Below are positions 52,055 through 60,139 of a stretch of DNA of 64,000 bases, piece after piece. The notes under the pieces are model-generated. The model saw only the letters and a list, made by a program, of their open reading frames with translations, did not search any database and was not told where the DNA came from. Position 1 is the first letter of the stretch, and each line of letters opens with the position of its first letter. The DNA is taken from NCBI GenBank assembly GCA_905215525.1, contig CAJMQJ010000011.1:1-64000 (forward strand), written 5' to 3'. The position numbers and the translations under genes were made by a program. The stretch is from an uncultured bacterium (GTDB lineage Bacteria; Actinomycetota; Coriobacteriia; Coriobacteriales; Coriobacteriaceae).

Positions 52055-53473
52055 CTAGAAGATCCGGCGCAGGTCTCCTCGGTTGAGGGCTTCGTCGAAG
52101 AGGCATTTGAACACCACGCTGCCGTGCAGGCCGTCGTGCTCGAACTCGTTCGTCACCCAGGCATGCGAGTTGCCCACGCGGCTGAGCGTATCGAGCTGCA
52201 GGCCCGAATCGACGTACATGTCGTCGAAATACACCGCGGCCTGGAGCGGCACCTCGTTGCAGGCCAGGCGTTGCGGGTCGTAGATCTTGTCCCAACTCGT
52301 GTCTTCCATTAGCAGATCCATCGCGGGCTTGAAGGGCTTGAGCTCGGGCATCTGCTCAAACATCCACGGGAACATGGCCTCGCCGGTAAACTTGAGCGGG
52401 CGCGCGAGGGTGTCGAACTCGGCGCGGTGAGCCTTCTCTTCAGCCGCGGCCCAGCCAATGGGCATAGTGTCACCGTCGGCGTATATGAACTCCTGCAGCG
52501 TCCAGTACAGCGGATTCGTGCGCGTGTTGGTGCGCTCGAAGGCGCGCATCAAGAAGCTGTCAGATACCGAGGCGTCGCAGGTCAGCGTGCCGTCGCCATC
52601 AACAAAAGCGTGATCGATAATCCAATGCATGCGTTCAAAGCTCGGCTTCATGCCAAAGTCGCTGCCCATGAGCTGTAGGCGCTCGACCGTCATCGGCGAG
52701 CCGTCGGGCAGCACGGGCTTCTGTGCCTCGAGCGCATCGGCCAGGGCTGCCACGCGCTCGACGTCGGCGGGGTAGCGGTCGTAATACTGCTGCGTCTTGG
52801 CGGCCATGCGCGGGAAGGTGTGCGCGTAGACCTCGCTTGCGCTCGCCGGCACGTGCGGAATGCCGCCGCAGGTAAAGCTCGCCGTCACGCCCTCGGGGAA
52901 GAGCGACAGATAGCTCAGCGTCAAAAAACCGCCGTAGCTTTGGCCGAGCGTGACCCACGGCTTGCCGCCAAAGCCCACTAGGCGCAGGTACTCAAAATCG
53001 CGCACGATGGAGCTGGCGAGGTGGCGCTTGAGGAAGTCCGCCTGCGAGCGTGCTGTATCGGCGCCGGCGGCCGTTGCGCGATCACCCAGTGCCTTGATCG
53101 TGCGTCCGTCCACGCAGCTACTGCGTCCGGTGCCGCGCTGGTCAGGCAGGACCACGCGGAAGTGCTTGACGGCCTCCTCGATCCAGCCGTCGCTTGTGGG
53201 TGACAGCGGACGCGGGCTCTCGCCGCCGGGGCCGCCCTGCAAAAACAGAAGGAGCGGCAGGTCGTCGTTGATGCGGTCGGGTGCGCAGACCACGCGGTAG
53301 AAGAGCTTGATGCTCTCGGGCGCGCCGGCGATGGGTGCCGGCATGGCGCCGCGGCGCATGGTGCTGCCGACGGCCAGGAGCATCGGCTCTAGGCCGCGCC
53401 AGTCAAGGGGGACGTCGATGCTGTGGTCCTCGACGTAAAGGCCGGGGACGTGGTACGAAGTGATGAGGGCCAT
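52055..53473 (-). CDS. S33-family alpha/beta hydrolase (proline iminopeptidase-like)
   Basis: The 472-residue enzyme has the oxyanion motif GGPGG, PDQRGTG, the nucleophile elbow GQSYGG with catalytic Ser, and a late His in EHDGLHGS. This is the pattern of prolyl aminopeptidases and related tripeptidyl enzymes. Its position between proB and proA could point to proline recycling, which is only suggestive. ATG 53473 has GGAAG upstream; the frame is open to 53554. Confidence 0.88.
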   Translation of the reverse strand: MALITSYHVPGLYVEDHSIDVPLDWRGLEPMLLAVGSTMRRGAMPAPIAGAPESIKLFYRVVCAPDRINDDLPLLLFLQGGPGGESPRPLSPTSDGWIEEAVKHFRVVLPDQRGTGRSSCVDGRTIKALGDRATAAGADTARSQADFLKRHLASSIVRDFEYLRLVGFGGKPWVTLGQSYGGFLTLSYLSLFPEGVTASFTCGGIPHVPASASEVYAHTFPRMAAKTQQYYDRYPADVERVAALADALEAQKPVLPDGSPMTVERLQLMGSDFGMKPSFERMHWIIDHAFVDGDGTLTCDASVSDSFLMRAFERTNTRTNPLYWTLQEFIYADGDTMPIGWAAAEEKAHRAEFDTLARPLKFTGEAMFPWMFEQMPELKPFKPAMDLLMEDTSWDKIYDPQRLACNEVPLQAAVYFDDMYVDSGLQLDTLSRVGNSHAWVTNEFEHDGLHGSVVFKCLFDEALNRGDLRRIF

Positions 53474-53585
53474 GTGAGTCTTCCGTTCGTTGCGGTGTTT
53501 CGGGTTGACCAATTCTACCGCCGCGGGCGAGGCCATGCACAAATCGGCTACCATGGTTGCAAACTTCTAGGAGAAAGGGCCGCCT

Positions 53586-54872
53586 ATGTCGGTCGATATA
53601 GCCACGTATGTCCATGATCTTGCCGTTGCCGCCAAGGCAGCATCGGCCTCGCTTGCCACGGTGAGCAACGAGCAGCGCCAGGAAGCCGTGCGCGCCATGG
53701 CCGCAGCACTGCGCAACGGTGTCGACTCCATCGTCGCCGCCAACGAGCTCGATATGTCTGCCGCGCGCGATGCGGGCACCTCGGCCGGACTGCTCGATCG
53801 CCTGCTGCTGACGCCCGAGCGCGTCGAGGGCATGGCCGCCGGACTGGAAAAGCTCGCCGAGCTGCCCGATCCCGTGGGCCGCGTGCTCGACCACCGCGTG
53901 CTTGCAAGCGGCGTGGACCTCGCCCGCGTGAGCGTGCCGTTGGGCCTGGTCGCCATGGTGTATGAGGCGCGCCCCAACGTGACGGCCGACGCCGCGGGCA
54001 TCTGCATCCGCACCGGCAACGCCTGCATTCTTCGCGGCGGCTCGCTGGCCTATCACTCGTGTGCCATGATCGCCGAGCTGCTGGCCGATGCGCTCGAGGC
54101 CAAGGGCTTCCCGCGCGAGGCCGTGTCGATGATCGAGTCCACCGACCGCGAGGCCACTGGCGATCTCATGAAGCTCCGCGGCATCGTCGACGTACTCATT
54201 CCACGTGGCGGTGCAGGCCTGATCCAGCGCTGCGTGCGCGAGTCGCTCGTGCCGGTGATCGAGACGGGTACGGGCAACTGCCACATCTACGTGCATGAAT
54301 CCGCCGACTTTGATAAGGCGCTCAACATTATCGTTAATGCCAAGACCCAGCGCGTAGGCGTGTGCAATGCCGCCGAGTCGCTGCTGGTCGACCGTGCTGT
54401 GGCCGATGCGTTTTTGCCCGCGGTCGTGGCCGTGCTGCACGACCACGGCGTGCTCATTCACGGCGACGAGGCAACCTGCGCCGCATGCGCCGATGCCGGG
54501 CTTGCCGAGGGTGATGACTACGTCGCCGCGACTGAGGAGGACTGGGGTCGCGAGTACCTGGCGCTCGAGATGAGCGTGAAGGTCGTGGCAAGCGAGGACG
54601 AGGCCATCGCACACATCAACCGCTACGGCACGATGCACTCCGAGGCCATCGTTGCCGAGGACACGGATGCTTGCGAGCGCTTCCTGGATGCGGTCGATGC
54701 CTCGGCCGTGTACGCCAATGCCAGCACGCGCTTCACCGACGGCGGCGAGTTTGGCCTGGGCGCCGAGATCGGCATCTCGACCCAAAAGCTCCACGCCCGC
54801 GGACCCTTCGCCGCCGAGGCCCTCACCACCTACAAATACAAGCTCCGAGGCACCGGCCAGGTCCGCCCCTAA
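53586..54872 (+). CDS. proA: Gamma-glutamyl phosphate reductase
   Basis: The 428-residue NADPH enzyme performs the second step of proline synthesis. It has VSVPLGLVAMVYEARPNVT, the catalytic Cys in RVGVCNAAESLLVD, and the ending YKYKLRGTGQVRP typical of the family. AGAAAGGG lies upstream. A REP-like palindrome begins at its stop codon. Confidence 0.96.
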   Translation: MSVDIATYVHDLAVAAKAASASLATVSNEQRQEAVRAMAAALRNGVDSIVAANELDMSAARDAGTSAGLLDRLLLTPERVEGMAAGLEKLAELPDPVGRVLDHRVLASGVDLARVSVPLGLVAMVYEARPNVTADAAGICIRTGNACILRGGSLAYHSCAMIAELLADALEAKGFPREAVSMIESTDREATGDLMKLRGIVDVLIPRGGAGLIQRCVRESLVPVIETGTGNCHIYVHESADFDKALNIIVNAKTQRVGVCNAAESLLVDRAVADAFLPAVVAVLHDHGVLIHGDEATCAACADAGLAEGDDYVAATEEDWGREYLALEMSVKVVASEDEAIAHINRYGTMHSEAIVAEDTDACERFLDAVDASAVYANASTRFTDGGEFGLGAEIGISTQKLHARGPFAAEALTTYKYKLRGTGQVRP

Positions 54873-54908
54873 ACCTACCAAAAAGGGACAGGTTTATTTT
54901 GGCAGGTT
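54872..54908 (+). repeat. REP-like palindrome, arm family 1
   Basis: AACCTACCAA pairs with TTGGCAGGTT (one G-U type change). The loop contains GGGACAGG on the plus strand, and the tail TTTTATCTG follows. It overlaps the last base of the proA stop codon. Confidence 0.85.
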
Positions 54909-54922
54909 TTATCTGCGGTTTT

Positions 54923-54952
54923 GCTGGGCGACACGTTCGCCCGGCTTTTTTC
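54923..54952 (+). terminator. Terminator of proA
   Basis: GCTGGGCGA pairs with TCGCCCGGC, then TTTTTT; it lies directly beyond the REP-like tail. Confidence 0.85.
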
Positions 54953-55043
54953 TCCGCATAACTTTTTTGCCTTTCGGCTTGAGCCGCGGCGATATACGAT
55001 AGTGACACCGTGTCCTAACATCGACTCACCTGGAGGTATTGCC

Positions 55044-55643
55044 ATGTCCCAGACGCTCACCGCCGGAATCACCCGCGACCGCGCATTCGAACTGCTCAAC
55101 GAGCACAACAAGGACCCGTTTCACATTACCCATGGCGAGACGGTTGAGGGCACCATGCGCTACTTTGCGCGCGAGTTCGACCCCGAGAACGAGGAGTTCT
55201 GGGGCATCGTCGGTCTGCTCCACGACCTGGATTGGGAGGAGCATGAGGACGACCCCATGAACCACACCATCTACGCTGCCGAGATTCTTAAGGGCGAAGG
55301 TGCGTCTCCCGAGCTCATTCGCGCCATCCAGACGCACACGTCGGACTTCAACACCTCGCTGCCCAAACCCGAGCTGCAGATGGAAAAGATCCTGTTTGCC
55401 TGCGATGAGCTCACCGGGCTGATCGGAGCCGCCGTCATCATGCGCCCGAGCAAGAGCGTCATGGACTTTACGACCAAGTCACTCAAGAAGAAGTTCAAGG
55501 ACAAGCGCTTTGCCGCCGGCTGCTCGCGCGACGTGATTTCGCAGGGCGCCGAGATGCTCGGCTGGGAGCCCCCCGAGCTCTTTGACCGCACCATCGCGGC
55601 CATGCAGTCCTTCGCGCCCGACCGCGACACCTTCCAGGCCTAA
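55044..55643 (+). CDS. HD-domain phosphohydrolase
   Basis: The 199-residue protein has the HD motif LLHDLDWEEH and an upstream His in ITHGETVEGTMRYFA, plus a downstream HTSDF, consistent with a metal-dependent phosphohydrolase of the HDIG type. Substrate unknown. TGGAGG precedes the ATG. A REP-like palindrome starts within its stop codon. Confidence 0.87.
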   Translation: MSQTLTAGITRDRAFELLNEHNKDPFHITHGETVEGTMRYFAREFDPENEEFWGIVGLLHDLDWEEHEDDPMNHTIYAAEILKGEGASPELIRAIQTHTSDFNTSLPKPELQMEKILFACDELTGLIGAAVIMRPSKSVMDFTTKSLKKKFKDKRFAAGCSRDVISQGAEMLGWEPPELFDRTIAAMQSFAPDRDTFQA

Positions 55644-55678
55644 CCTGCCAAATTGGGACAGGTTTATTTTGGTAGATT
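55642..55678 (+). repeat. REP-like palindrome, arm family 1 (left flank of RAYT)
   Basis: AACCTGCCAA (55642-55651) with the decayed right arm TTGGTAGATT (55669-55678), core GGGACAGG, and tail TTTTATCTGGG. Orientation is towards the RAYT gene. Confidence 0.85.
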
Positions 55679-55688
55679 TTATCTGGGA

Positions 55689-55732
55689 AAACGCTTCCGT
55701 TGGACGTTATTCAGCGGAAGCGTTTTCTGTTT
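55689..55732 (+). terminator. Terminator of the HD-domain gene
   Basis: AACGCTTCCG (55690-55699) pairs with CGGAAGCGTT (55715-55724), followed by TTCTGTTT. Confidence 0.85.
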
Positions 55733-55812
55733 GACATGGAGACGCTGGCGAATGCGGTGCCTCGCGGCAGGCAGTTGCGCTTCGCTGTATCCGTAACTCG
55801 GTAAACGCGACG

Positions 55813-56571
55813 TTAGGACGCGTTCTTGATAATCCATGTTCCCAGTCCGGTCAGCAGCTGAACCTGCTTAACCGTTAGCCCTTGTTTTCGAAGCGCGAGA
55901 ATCGCCTCATTGCGAAGTGGCTTGGAGACGGATTTAAGTTCCGTCGGAGCACATCCTGCGACACTCTGCACGATTGCCGTGCCAAATTCGCATAGATCTT
56001 CCTCGCGAACCTTGGCTGTTGCGCTGGGGCGATAGGGAAGCGACGGCGTACTTTCCATGAGCCGAAGGTATGAGCGAGGTGTTGGGAATAAAACGCCGAC
56101 AACGCTGCCGGTGACATGCGGGCGTGACCTGGCGCTCATTAGATACTCGCGATGGCTGCTCCAGGGATATTCGTCATATGCCGCCAGTCCTGCTTTTTGT
56201 GGATTCAGATGGATGTATCGAATTGCTTCGAGTAAATATACTTCCGACTTAATGGGCGAATCCCAAAACCGTTCCTGAAACACGTGGCCGATATGCCCTG
56301 TCCGCGCATTGTACCTGCCCGCATACGATACGGCTATCGCGTGCATCGCGTCGCTCTTACGGTCGCCCGGATCGTCGATGAGTAGATGGATGTGGTTCCC
56401 CATAAGACACCAAGCGATAAGCTCGATATTGTGTTTGGGGAGGATCGCATCGAGGATCTGAAGCATGGCGATTCGGTCCTCGGCATCGTCAAACAGCAAT
56501 TGCCCTCCGTTTCCACGCAACGTGACGTGGAAATAACCGGTTGGTGACTTTGAACGAGGTTTTCTCGGCAT
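55813..56571 (-). CDS. REP-associated tyrosine transposase (RAYT, Y1 family)
   Basis: The 252-residue HUH endonuclease has the metal/nuclease motif MGNHIHLLI (His60, His62), the catalytic-Tyr region SYAGRYNARTGHIGHVFQERF, and the family opening GYFHVTLRGNGGQLLF. The C-terminal part (KQGLTVKQVQLLTGLGTWIIKN) looks like a helix-turn-helix. RAYTs cut single-stranded palindromic REP elements; inverted REP-like palindromes flank this gene at 55642-55678 and 56893-56929. ATG 56571 has AAAGGAGG upstream; the frame is open to 56781. The 320-nt upstream gap holds no gene. Confidence 0.9.
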   Translation of the reverse strand: MPRKPRSKSPTGYFHVTLRGNGGQLLFDDAEDRIAMLQILDAILPKHNIELIAWCLMGNHIHLLIDDPGDRKSDAMHAIAVSYAGRYNARTGHIGHVFQERFWDSPIKSEVYLLEAIRYIHLNPQKAGLAAYDEYPWSSHREYLMSARSRPHVTGSVVGVLFPTPRSYLRLMESTPSLPYRPSATAKVREEDLCEFGTAIVQSVAGCAPTELKSVSKPLRNEAILALRKQGLTVKQVQLLTGLGTWIIKNAS

Positions 56572-56814
56572 GGCCCCTCCTTTAGCTTGGATGGGCTGAA
56601 GATACCTCATTCGGAGGCTTCGGCTGCCGGGATTCAGTTCACCGACTATAGCTGCTACCTGCCGAAATGTTATTGCGTTTTCAAATTGATGCTTTTTAAT
56701 GGTAATTGAGCAAGACGGGCGCGCTTGTTGCGGATACGGGCGTTTGTTGCGTCGATCTGGACGGCCCTCGCGTGATGTCATCGCAAATGGGCTTCACACA
56801 TTTCTACGGATATA

Positions 56815-56861
56815 GAAAAATGGCCGGGCGCTCACAAACAAAACGGAGCACCCGGCCATTT
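56815..56861 (-). terminator. Terminator of the CarD-family gene
   Basis: On the minus strand AAATGGCCGGGTGCTC pairs with GAGCGCCCGGCCATTT (one mismatch), followed by TTC. Confidence 0.85.
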
Positions 56862-56892
56862 ACTGATTGTTTGTTGACGTTTGGCCAGATAA

Positions 56893-56929
56893 AACCTGCC
56901 AAAATAAACCTGTCCCTTTTTGGCAGGTT
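56893..56929 (-). repeat. REP-like palindrome, arm family 1 (right flank of RAYT)
   Basis: Perfect arms AACCTGCCAA and TTGGCAGGTT, core GGGACAGG on the minus strand, tail TTTTATCTGG. It overlaps the stop codon of the CarD gene and points towards RAYT, inverted relative to the copy at 55642. Confidence 0.88.
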
Positions 56930-57413
56930 AGTTGAGGGCGGCTTGGGCTAGGCGGGCTTCGGCGGCCTCCTCGGTGACGCCCAATGCCACGGCGAACTCC
57001 TCGATGGAGCGGCGCTTGGCTTCCTTGAGTACACGCATATAGTAAGAGCTGGGCTTTTTATCGGCTTCCTCGGCCTGGCGAATGCGGTGCATCATGGTCT
57101 TTGCCACGCGGACCGTCTCGGGCGCGCCCAGCTTGAGCTGCTGCTTAAAGTGTGTCTCTTCAAGCGAGCTGTTGCGCTCGGTAAAGGTGTCGCACTCCAG
57201 CTCGTCATAGTGGCTCAGCAGATGCTCGGCATCTTGCTGAGAGATGGCGGCATGCAGACGGTCGGCCTGCGCCACGGGGTACATAAGGATCGTCTGCGCA
57301 TGCCCCTGTTTGGCCTCGAGCAACAACATGGGCTGCGGCGTGTCGTCCCTAAAACCGACGACGGTGCAGACTCCCTGACCCGGATGAATGACGTGTTGAC
57401 CGATTGAGAACAT
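56928..57413 (-). CDS. CarD/CdnL-family transcription factor
   Basis: The 161-residue protein begins MFSIGQHVIHPGQGVCTVVGF, the RNA-polymerase-interacting Tudor-like domain of CarD, followed by a helical DNA-binding C-terminus (YYMRVLKEAKRRSIEEFAVALGV). It probably binds RNA polymerase beta and stabilises open promoter complexes. An operator-like palindrome lies in its promoter. Confidence 0.92.
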   Translation of the reverse strand: MFSIGQHVIHPGQGVCTVVGFRDDTPQPMLLLEAKQGHAQTILMYPVAQADRLHAAISQQDAEHLLSHYDELECDTFTERNSSLEETHFKQQLKLGAPETVRVAKTMMHRIRQAEEADKKPSSYYMRVLKEAKRRSIEEFAVALGVTEEAAEARLAQAALN

Positions 57414-57427
57414 GCTACCTCCAACTT

Positions 57428-57443
57428 ATACGAATTTACGTAT
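57428..57443 (-). promoter_or_regulatory. Palindrome in the CarD-family promoter
   Basis: ATACG and CGTAT flank AATTTA about 15-30 nt before the start codon, with possible overlap of a -10-like element on the minus strand. It may be an operator. The rest of the gap to 57755 shows no gene. Confidence 0.4.
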
Positions 57444-57679
57444 GTCTAGAATAACACGCTGACGTGCGCAAATCCTCGCTTTATGCAGGAAAAGCACACA
57501 ACTCTGATAGGTAAGAGTATTCGATAAAAGACACAGCTCATTCACACCTTTATGCATTTTCAACGCGTGCATAATCTGCAGGCAGACCGGCATCTTTGAG
57601 TGACTCCATACAAGCTGTAGTCAATTTTGTGCATATGCAATTTCGATTGGCTTTACCCTGCGACAGTGCCCCTCGCTTG

Positions 57680-57688
57680 TGATAGAGT
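57680..57688 (+). promoter_or_regulatory. Extended -10 promoter of argS
   Basis: TGATAGAGT gives TG-n-TAGAGT, about 68 nt before the argS start codon; a weak GCGACA lies about 17 nt upstream. Confidence 0.45.
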
Positions 57689-57755
57689 GCTACAAACTCT
57701 GGCTTTTGCCCTACGAGTGACCAAGAGCTCGGGGGCTTTAACACAAGGAGGATCT

Positions 57756-59609
57756 ATGCCCGAGAAGATTGAAGAGCTGGTACGCGCTGCGCTTGCTGCG
57801 GCCCAGGAGGCCGGCGACCTTTCCGCATTTGAACTTGACGATTGCGCTATCGAGCGACCGGCTGACACTTCTCATGGCGAGTGGACCTCTACCATGGCCC
57901 TGAAGTCCGCCAAGCTGGCCCACTGCGCCCCGCGCAAGATCGCCGAGGCCATCGTTGCCCATATGCCCGAGGACCCCGCGATTGAGAAGGTCGAAATCGC
58001 GGGCCCCGGCTTCATCAACTTCTACCTCTCCGTCGCCGTCAAGAATGCCATCTTTGGCGAGGCTCGCGAGAAGGGCATGGACTTCGCTAAGTCCAACGTC
58101 GGTGGTGGCCTGAAGACCCAGGTCGAGTTCGTTTCCGCTAACCCCGTCGGCCCCATGCACATCGGTCACGGCCGCTGGGCCGCTCTGGGCGACTCCCTTT
58201 GCCGTGTTATGGACCACGCCGGTTACGACATCCAGCGTGAGTTCTACATCAATGACCACGGCTCTCAGATGAACACCTTCGGCAACTCCATCAGCACGCG
58301 CTATATGCAGCTTGCCGACATCATCGCCAAGCAGGGCGTTGATATCGACGAGGCTCACAAGCTGCTGATCGCCGACCGTGACGCCTTTGTTGCCGACGAG
58401 AACGACGAGCATCCCGAGACCCATCCGTATCAGGACAACTTTGCCGAGACTCTGGGCAAGGACTCCTACGGCGGCGACTACATCATCGACGAGGCCGCCG
58501 AGTTCTGGCGCACCGACGGCGATAAGTGGGTCAACGCCGATCCTCAGGAGCGCATGGAGAGCTTCCGCGAGCGCGGCTATGTAAAGATGGTCGATAACAT
58601 GCGCGACCTCTGCCACGCCGTCAACTGCGACTTCGATCGTTGGTACTCCGAGCGCTCGCTGTACGTGAAGGACACCGAGGGCGAGACCGCCGGCACCTCC
58701 GCCGTCGACCGCGCCTTTGAGAAGCTCGACAAGATGGGCTACCTCTACACCAAAGACGGCGCCCTGTGGTTCCGCTCCACCGATCTGGGCGACGACAAGG
58801 ACCGCGTCCTGATCAAGTCCGACGGCGAGTACACCTACTTCGCCTCCGACGTCGCCTATCACTGGGATAAGTTCCAGCGCGTCGATCACGTCATCGACAT
58901 CTGGGGCGCCGACCACCACGGTTACATCGAGCGCGTCCGCTGCGTCTGCGACGCTCTGGGTTACCCCGGCAAGTTCGAGGTTCTACTGGGCCAGCTCGTC
59001 AACCTGCTGCGTAACGGCAAGCCCGTCCGTATGTCCAAGCGCAAGGGCACCATGGTGACCCTGCAGGAGCTCGTCGACGAGGTCGGCTCCGATGCCGCTC
59101 GCTACACGCTCATCTCCAAGAGCTCCAACCAGATGGTCGACTTCGACATTGAGGCCGTTAAGAAGCGCGACAACTCCAACCCGGTCTATTACGTGCAGTA
59201 CGCTCACGCTCGCGTCTGCTCCATCCTGCGCCGTGCCGCTGACGTAACGCCTGAGCAGGCCGACGAGATGGGCATGAAGGCCGTTGCCGCCAAGGCCATC
59301 GGTGAGAACGTCGATTACTCGCTGCTGACCGACCCGACCGAGCTCGCCCTTTCGCGCAAGCTTAACGAGCTTACCGACCTGATCGCCAGCTGTGCTCGCG
59401 ACCGCGCTCCGTTCCGTCTGACGCACTTTGCCGAGGAGCTCGCCGGTGACTTCCACAGCTTCTACGCTGCCTGCCAGGTTCTGCCGAGCGAGGGCCGTCC
59501 CGTCGACCCCGAGCTTTCGCGTGCCCGTCTGGCCGCTTGTGATGCCGTCCGTGTGACGCTCGCCCTGGTGCTCACCCTCGTTGGCGTTTCCGCGCCCGAG
59601 CAGATGTAA
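57756..59609 (+). CDS. argS: Arginyl-tRNA synthetase
   Basis: The 617-residue class I synthetase has an N-terminal additional domain, the HIGH motif GPMHIGHGRWAALGD, a KMSKS-like loop RMSKRKGTMV, and the C-terminal DALR anticodon-binding domain. The start has AAGGAGG upstream; the frame is open from 57627. It is slightly longer than the common 550-580 residues because of inserts around residues 205-260. Confidence 0.96.
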   Translation: MPEKIEELVRAALAAAQEAGDLSAFELDDCAIERPADTSHGEWTSTMALKSAKLAHCAPRKIAEAIVAHMPEDPAIEKVEIAGPGFINFYLSVAVKNAIFGEAREKGMDFAKSNVGGGLKTQVEFVSANPVGPMHIGHGRWAALGDSLCRVMDHAGYDIQREFYINDHGSQMNTFGNSISTRYMQLADIIAKQGVDIDEAHKLLIADRDAFVADENDEHPETHPYQDNFAETLGKDSYGGDYIIDEAAEFWRTDGDKWVNADPQERMESFRERGYVKMVDNMRDLCHAVNCDFDRWYSERSLYVKDTEGETAGTSAVDRAFEKLDKMGYLYTKDGALWFRSTDLGDDKDRVLIKSDGEYTYFASDVAYHWDKFQRVDHVIDIWGADHHGYIERVRCVCDALGYPGKFEVLLGQLVNLLRNGKPVRMSKRKGTMVTLQELVDEVGSDAARYTLISKSSNQMVDFDIEAVKKRDNSNPVYYVQYAHARVCSILRRAADVTPEQADEMGMKAVAAKAIGENVDYSLLTDPTELALSRKLNELTDLIASCARDRAPFRLTHFAEELAGDFHSFYAACQVLPSEGRPVDPELSRARLAACDAVRVTLALVLTLVGVSAPEQM

Positions 59610-59655
59610 TCTGCGGGTCATTTGACCGTGTAGGTTTGGTTTAACTGAGCCCTAT

Positions 59656-59688
59656 AAGCCCGATCTCCTACGGAGGTCGGGCTTTTTT
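59656..59688 (+). terminator. Terminator of argS
   Basis: AGCCCGA..TCC pairs with GGA..TCGGGCT around TAC, followed by TTTTTT. Confidence 0.9.
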
Positions 59689-59733
59689 CGCAAACGCCGA
59701 CGTATTGATGAATTTGGAACTGCTGGAAATACG

Positions 59734-59883
59734 AAACTATGCCGGTTTACTACGATGAATTGAGGAATTCTAACCACGCCGGCTTTTTGCTAAAAAGTGC
59801 AAGGCATCTACCTGCGGTTTTAGTTCAACAAGTTTCGGAGTGGTCGCGGTTGAGCGATTCATCGTAGTAAACCGCCATAGTTT
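59734..59883. repeat. 150-bp element with 27-nt terminal inverted repeats
   Basis: AAACTATGCCGGTTTACTAC and the next seven bases (59734-59760) are reverse-complemented at 59857-59883 with one mismatch. The 96-nt interior contains ACCTGCGGTTTT, the complement of AAAACCGCAGGT found inside 37341-37463. No gene is seen in it. Confidence 0.75.
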
Positions 59884-59919
59884 TGGCGGAGGCAGTCAGA
59901 TTTGTGGGTGGCAAACAAA

Positions 59920-59966
59920 GAGTGTCCCTTTTGGCTAGTCGTTTAAGAACGTCCCCCCAATGACTA
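59920..59966 (-). repeat. REP-like palindrome, arm family 4
   Basis: On the minus strand AGTCATTGGGGGGACG and GTTCTTAAACGACT form a short-armed palindrome (AGTC/GACT) followed by AAAAGGGACACTCTTTG. It resembles the tail of the cluster at 39270-39308. Confidence 0.6.
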
Positions 59967-59968
59967 AG

Positions 59969-59996
59969 TTGCAGGTGGCGGCGGTTGTGTTACACT
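59969..59996 (+). promoter_or_regulatory. Promoter of rho
   Basis: TTGCAG (59969-59974) and TACACT (59991-59996), 16-nt spacer. It gives a 5' leader of about 135 nt, long enough for autoregulation by Rho. Confidence 0.55.
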
Positions 59997-60139
59997 AACG
60001 CTGCGTAGTTGACGCAATCATCTCGATACAGATCAGTGATGTCCGTCGTTTTGAACGGAACTAGACTGTTTAGCCGCCCTGAAGGTTTATGCAGGGAGCA
60101 TGTGATCACAGGGCTTGAAAAGAAAGTTGAGCAAACACT

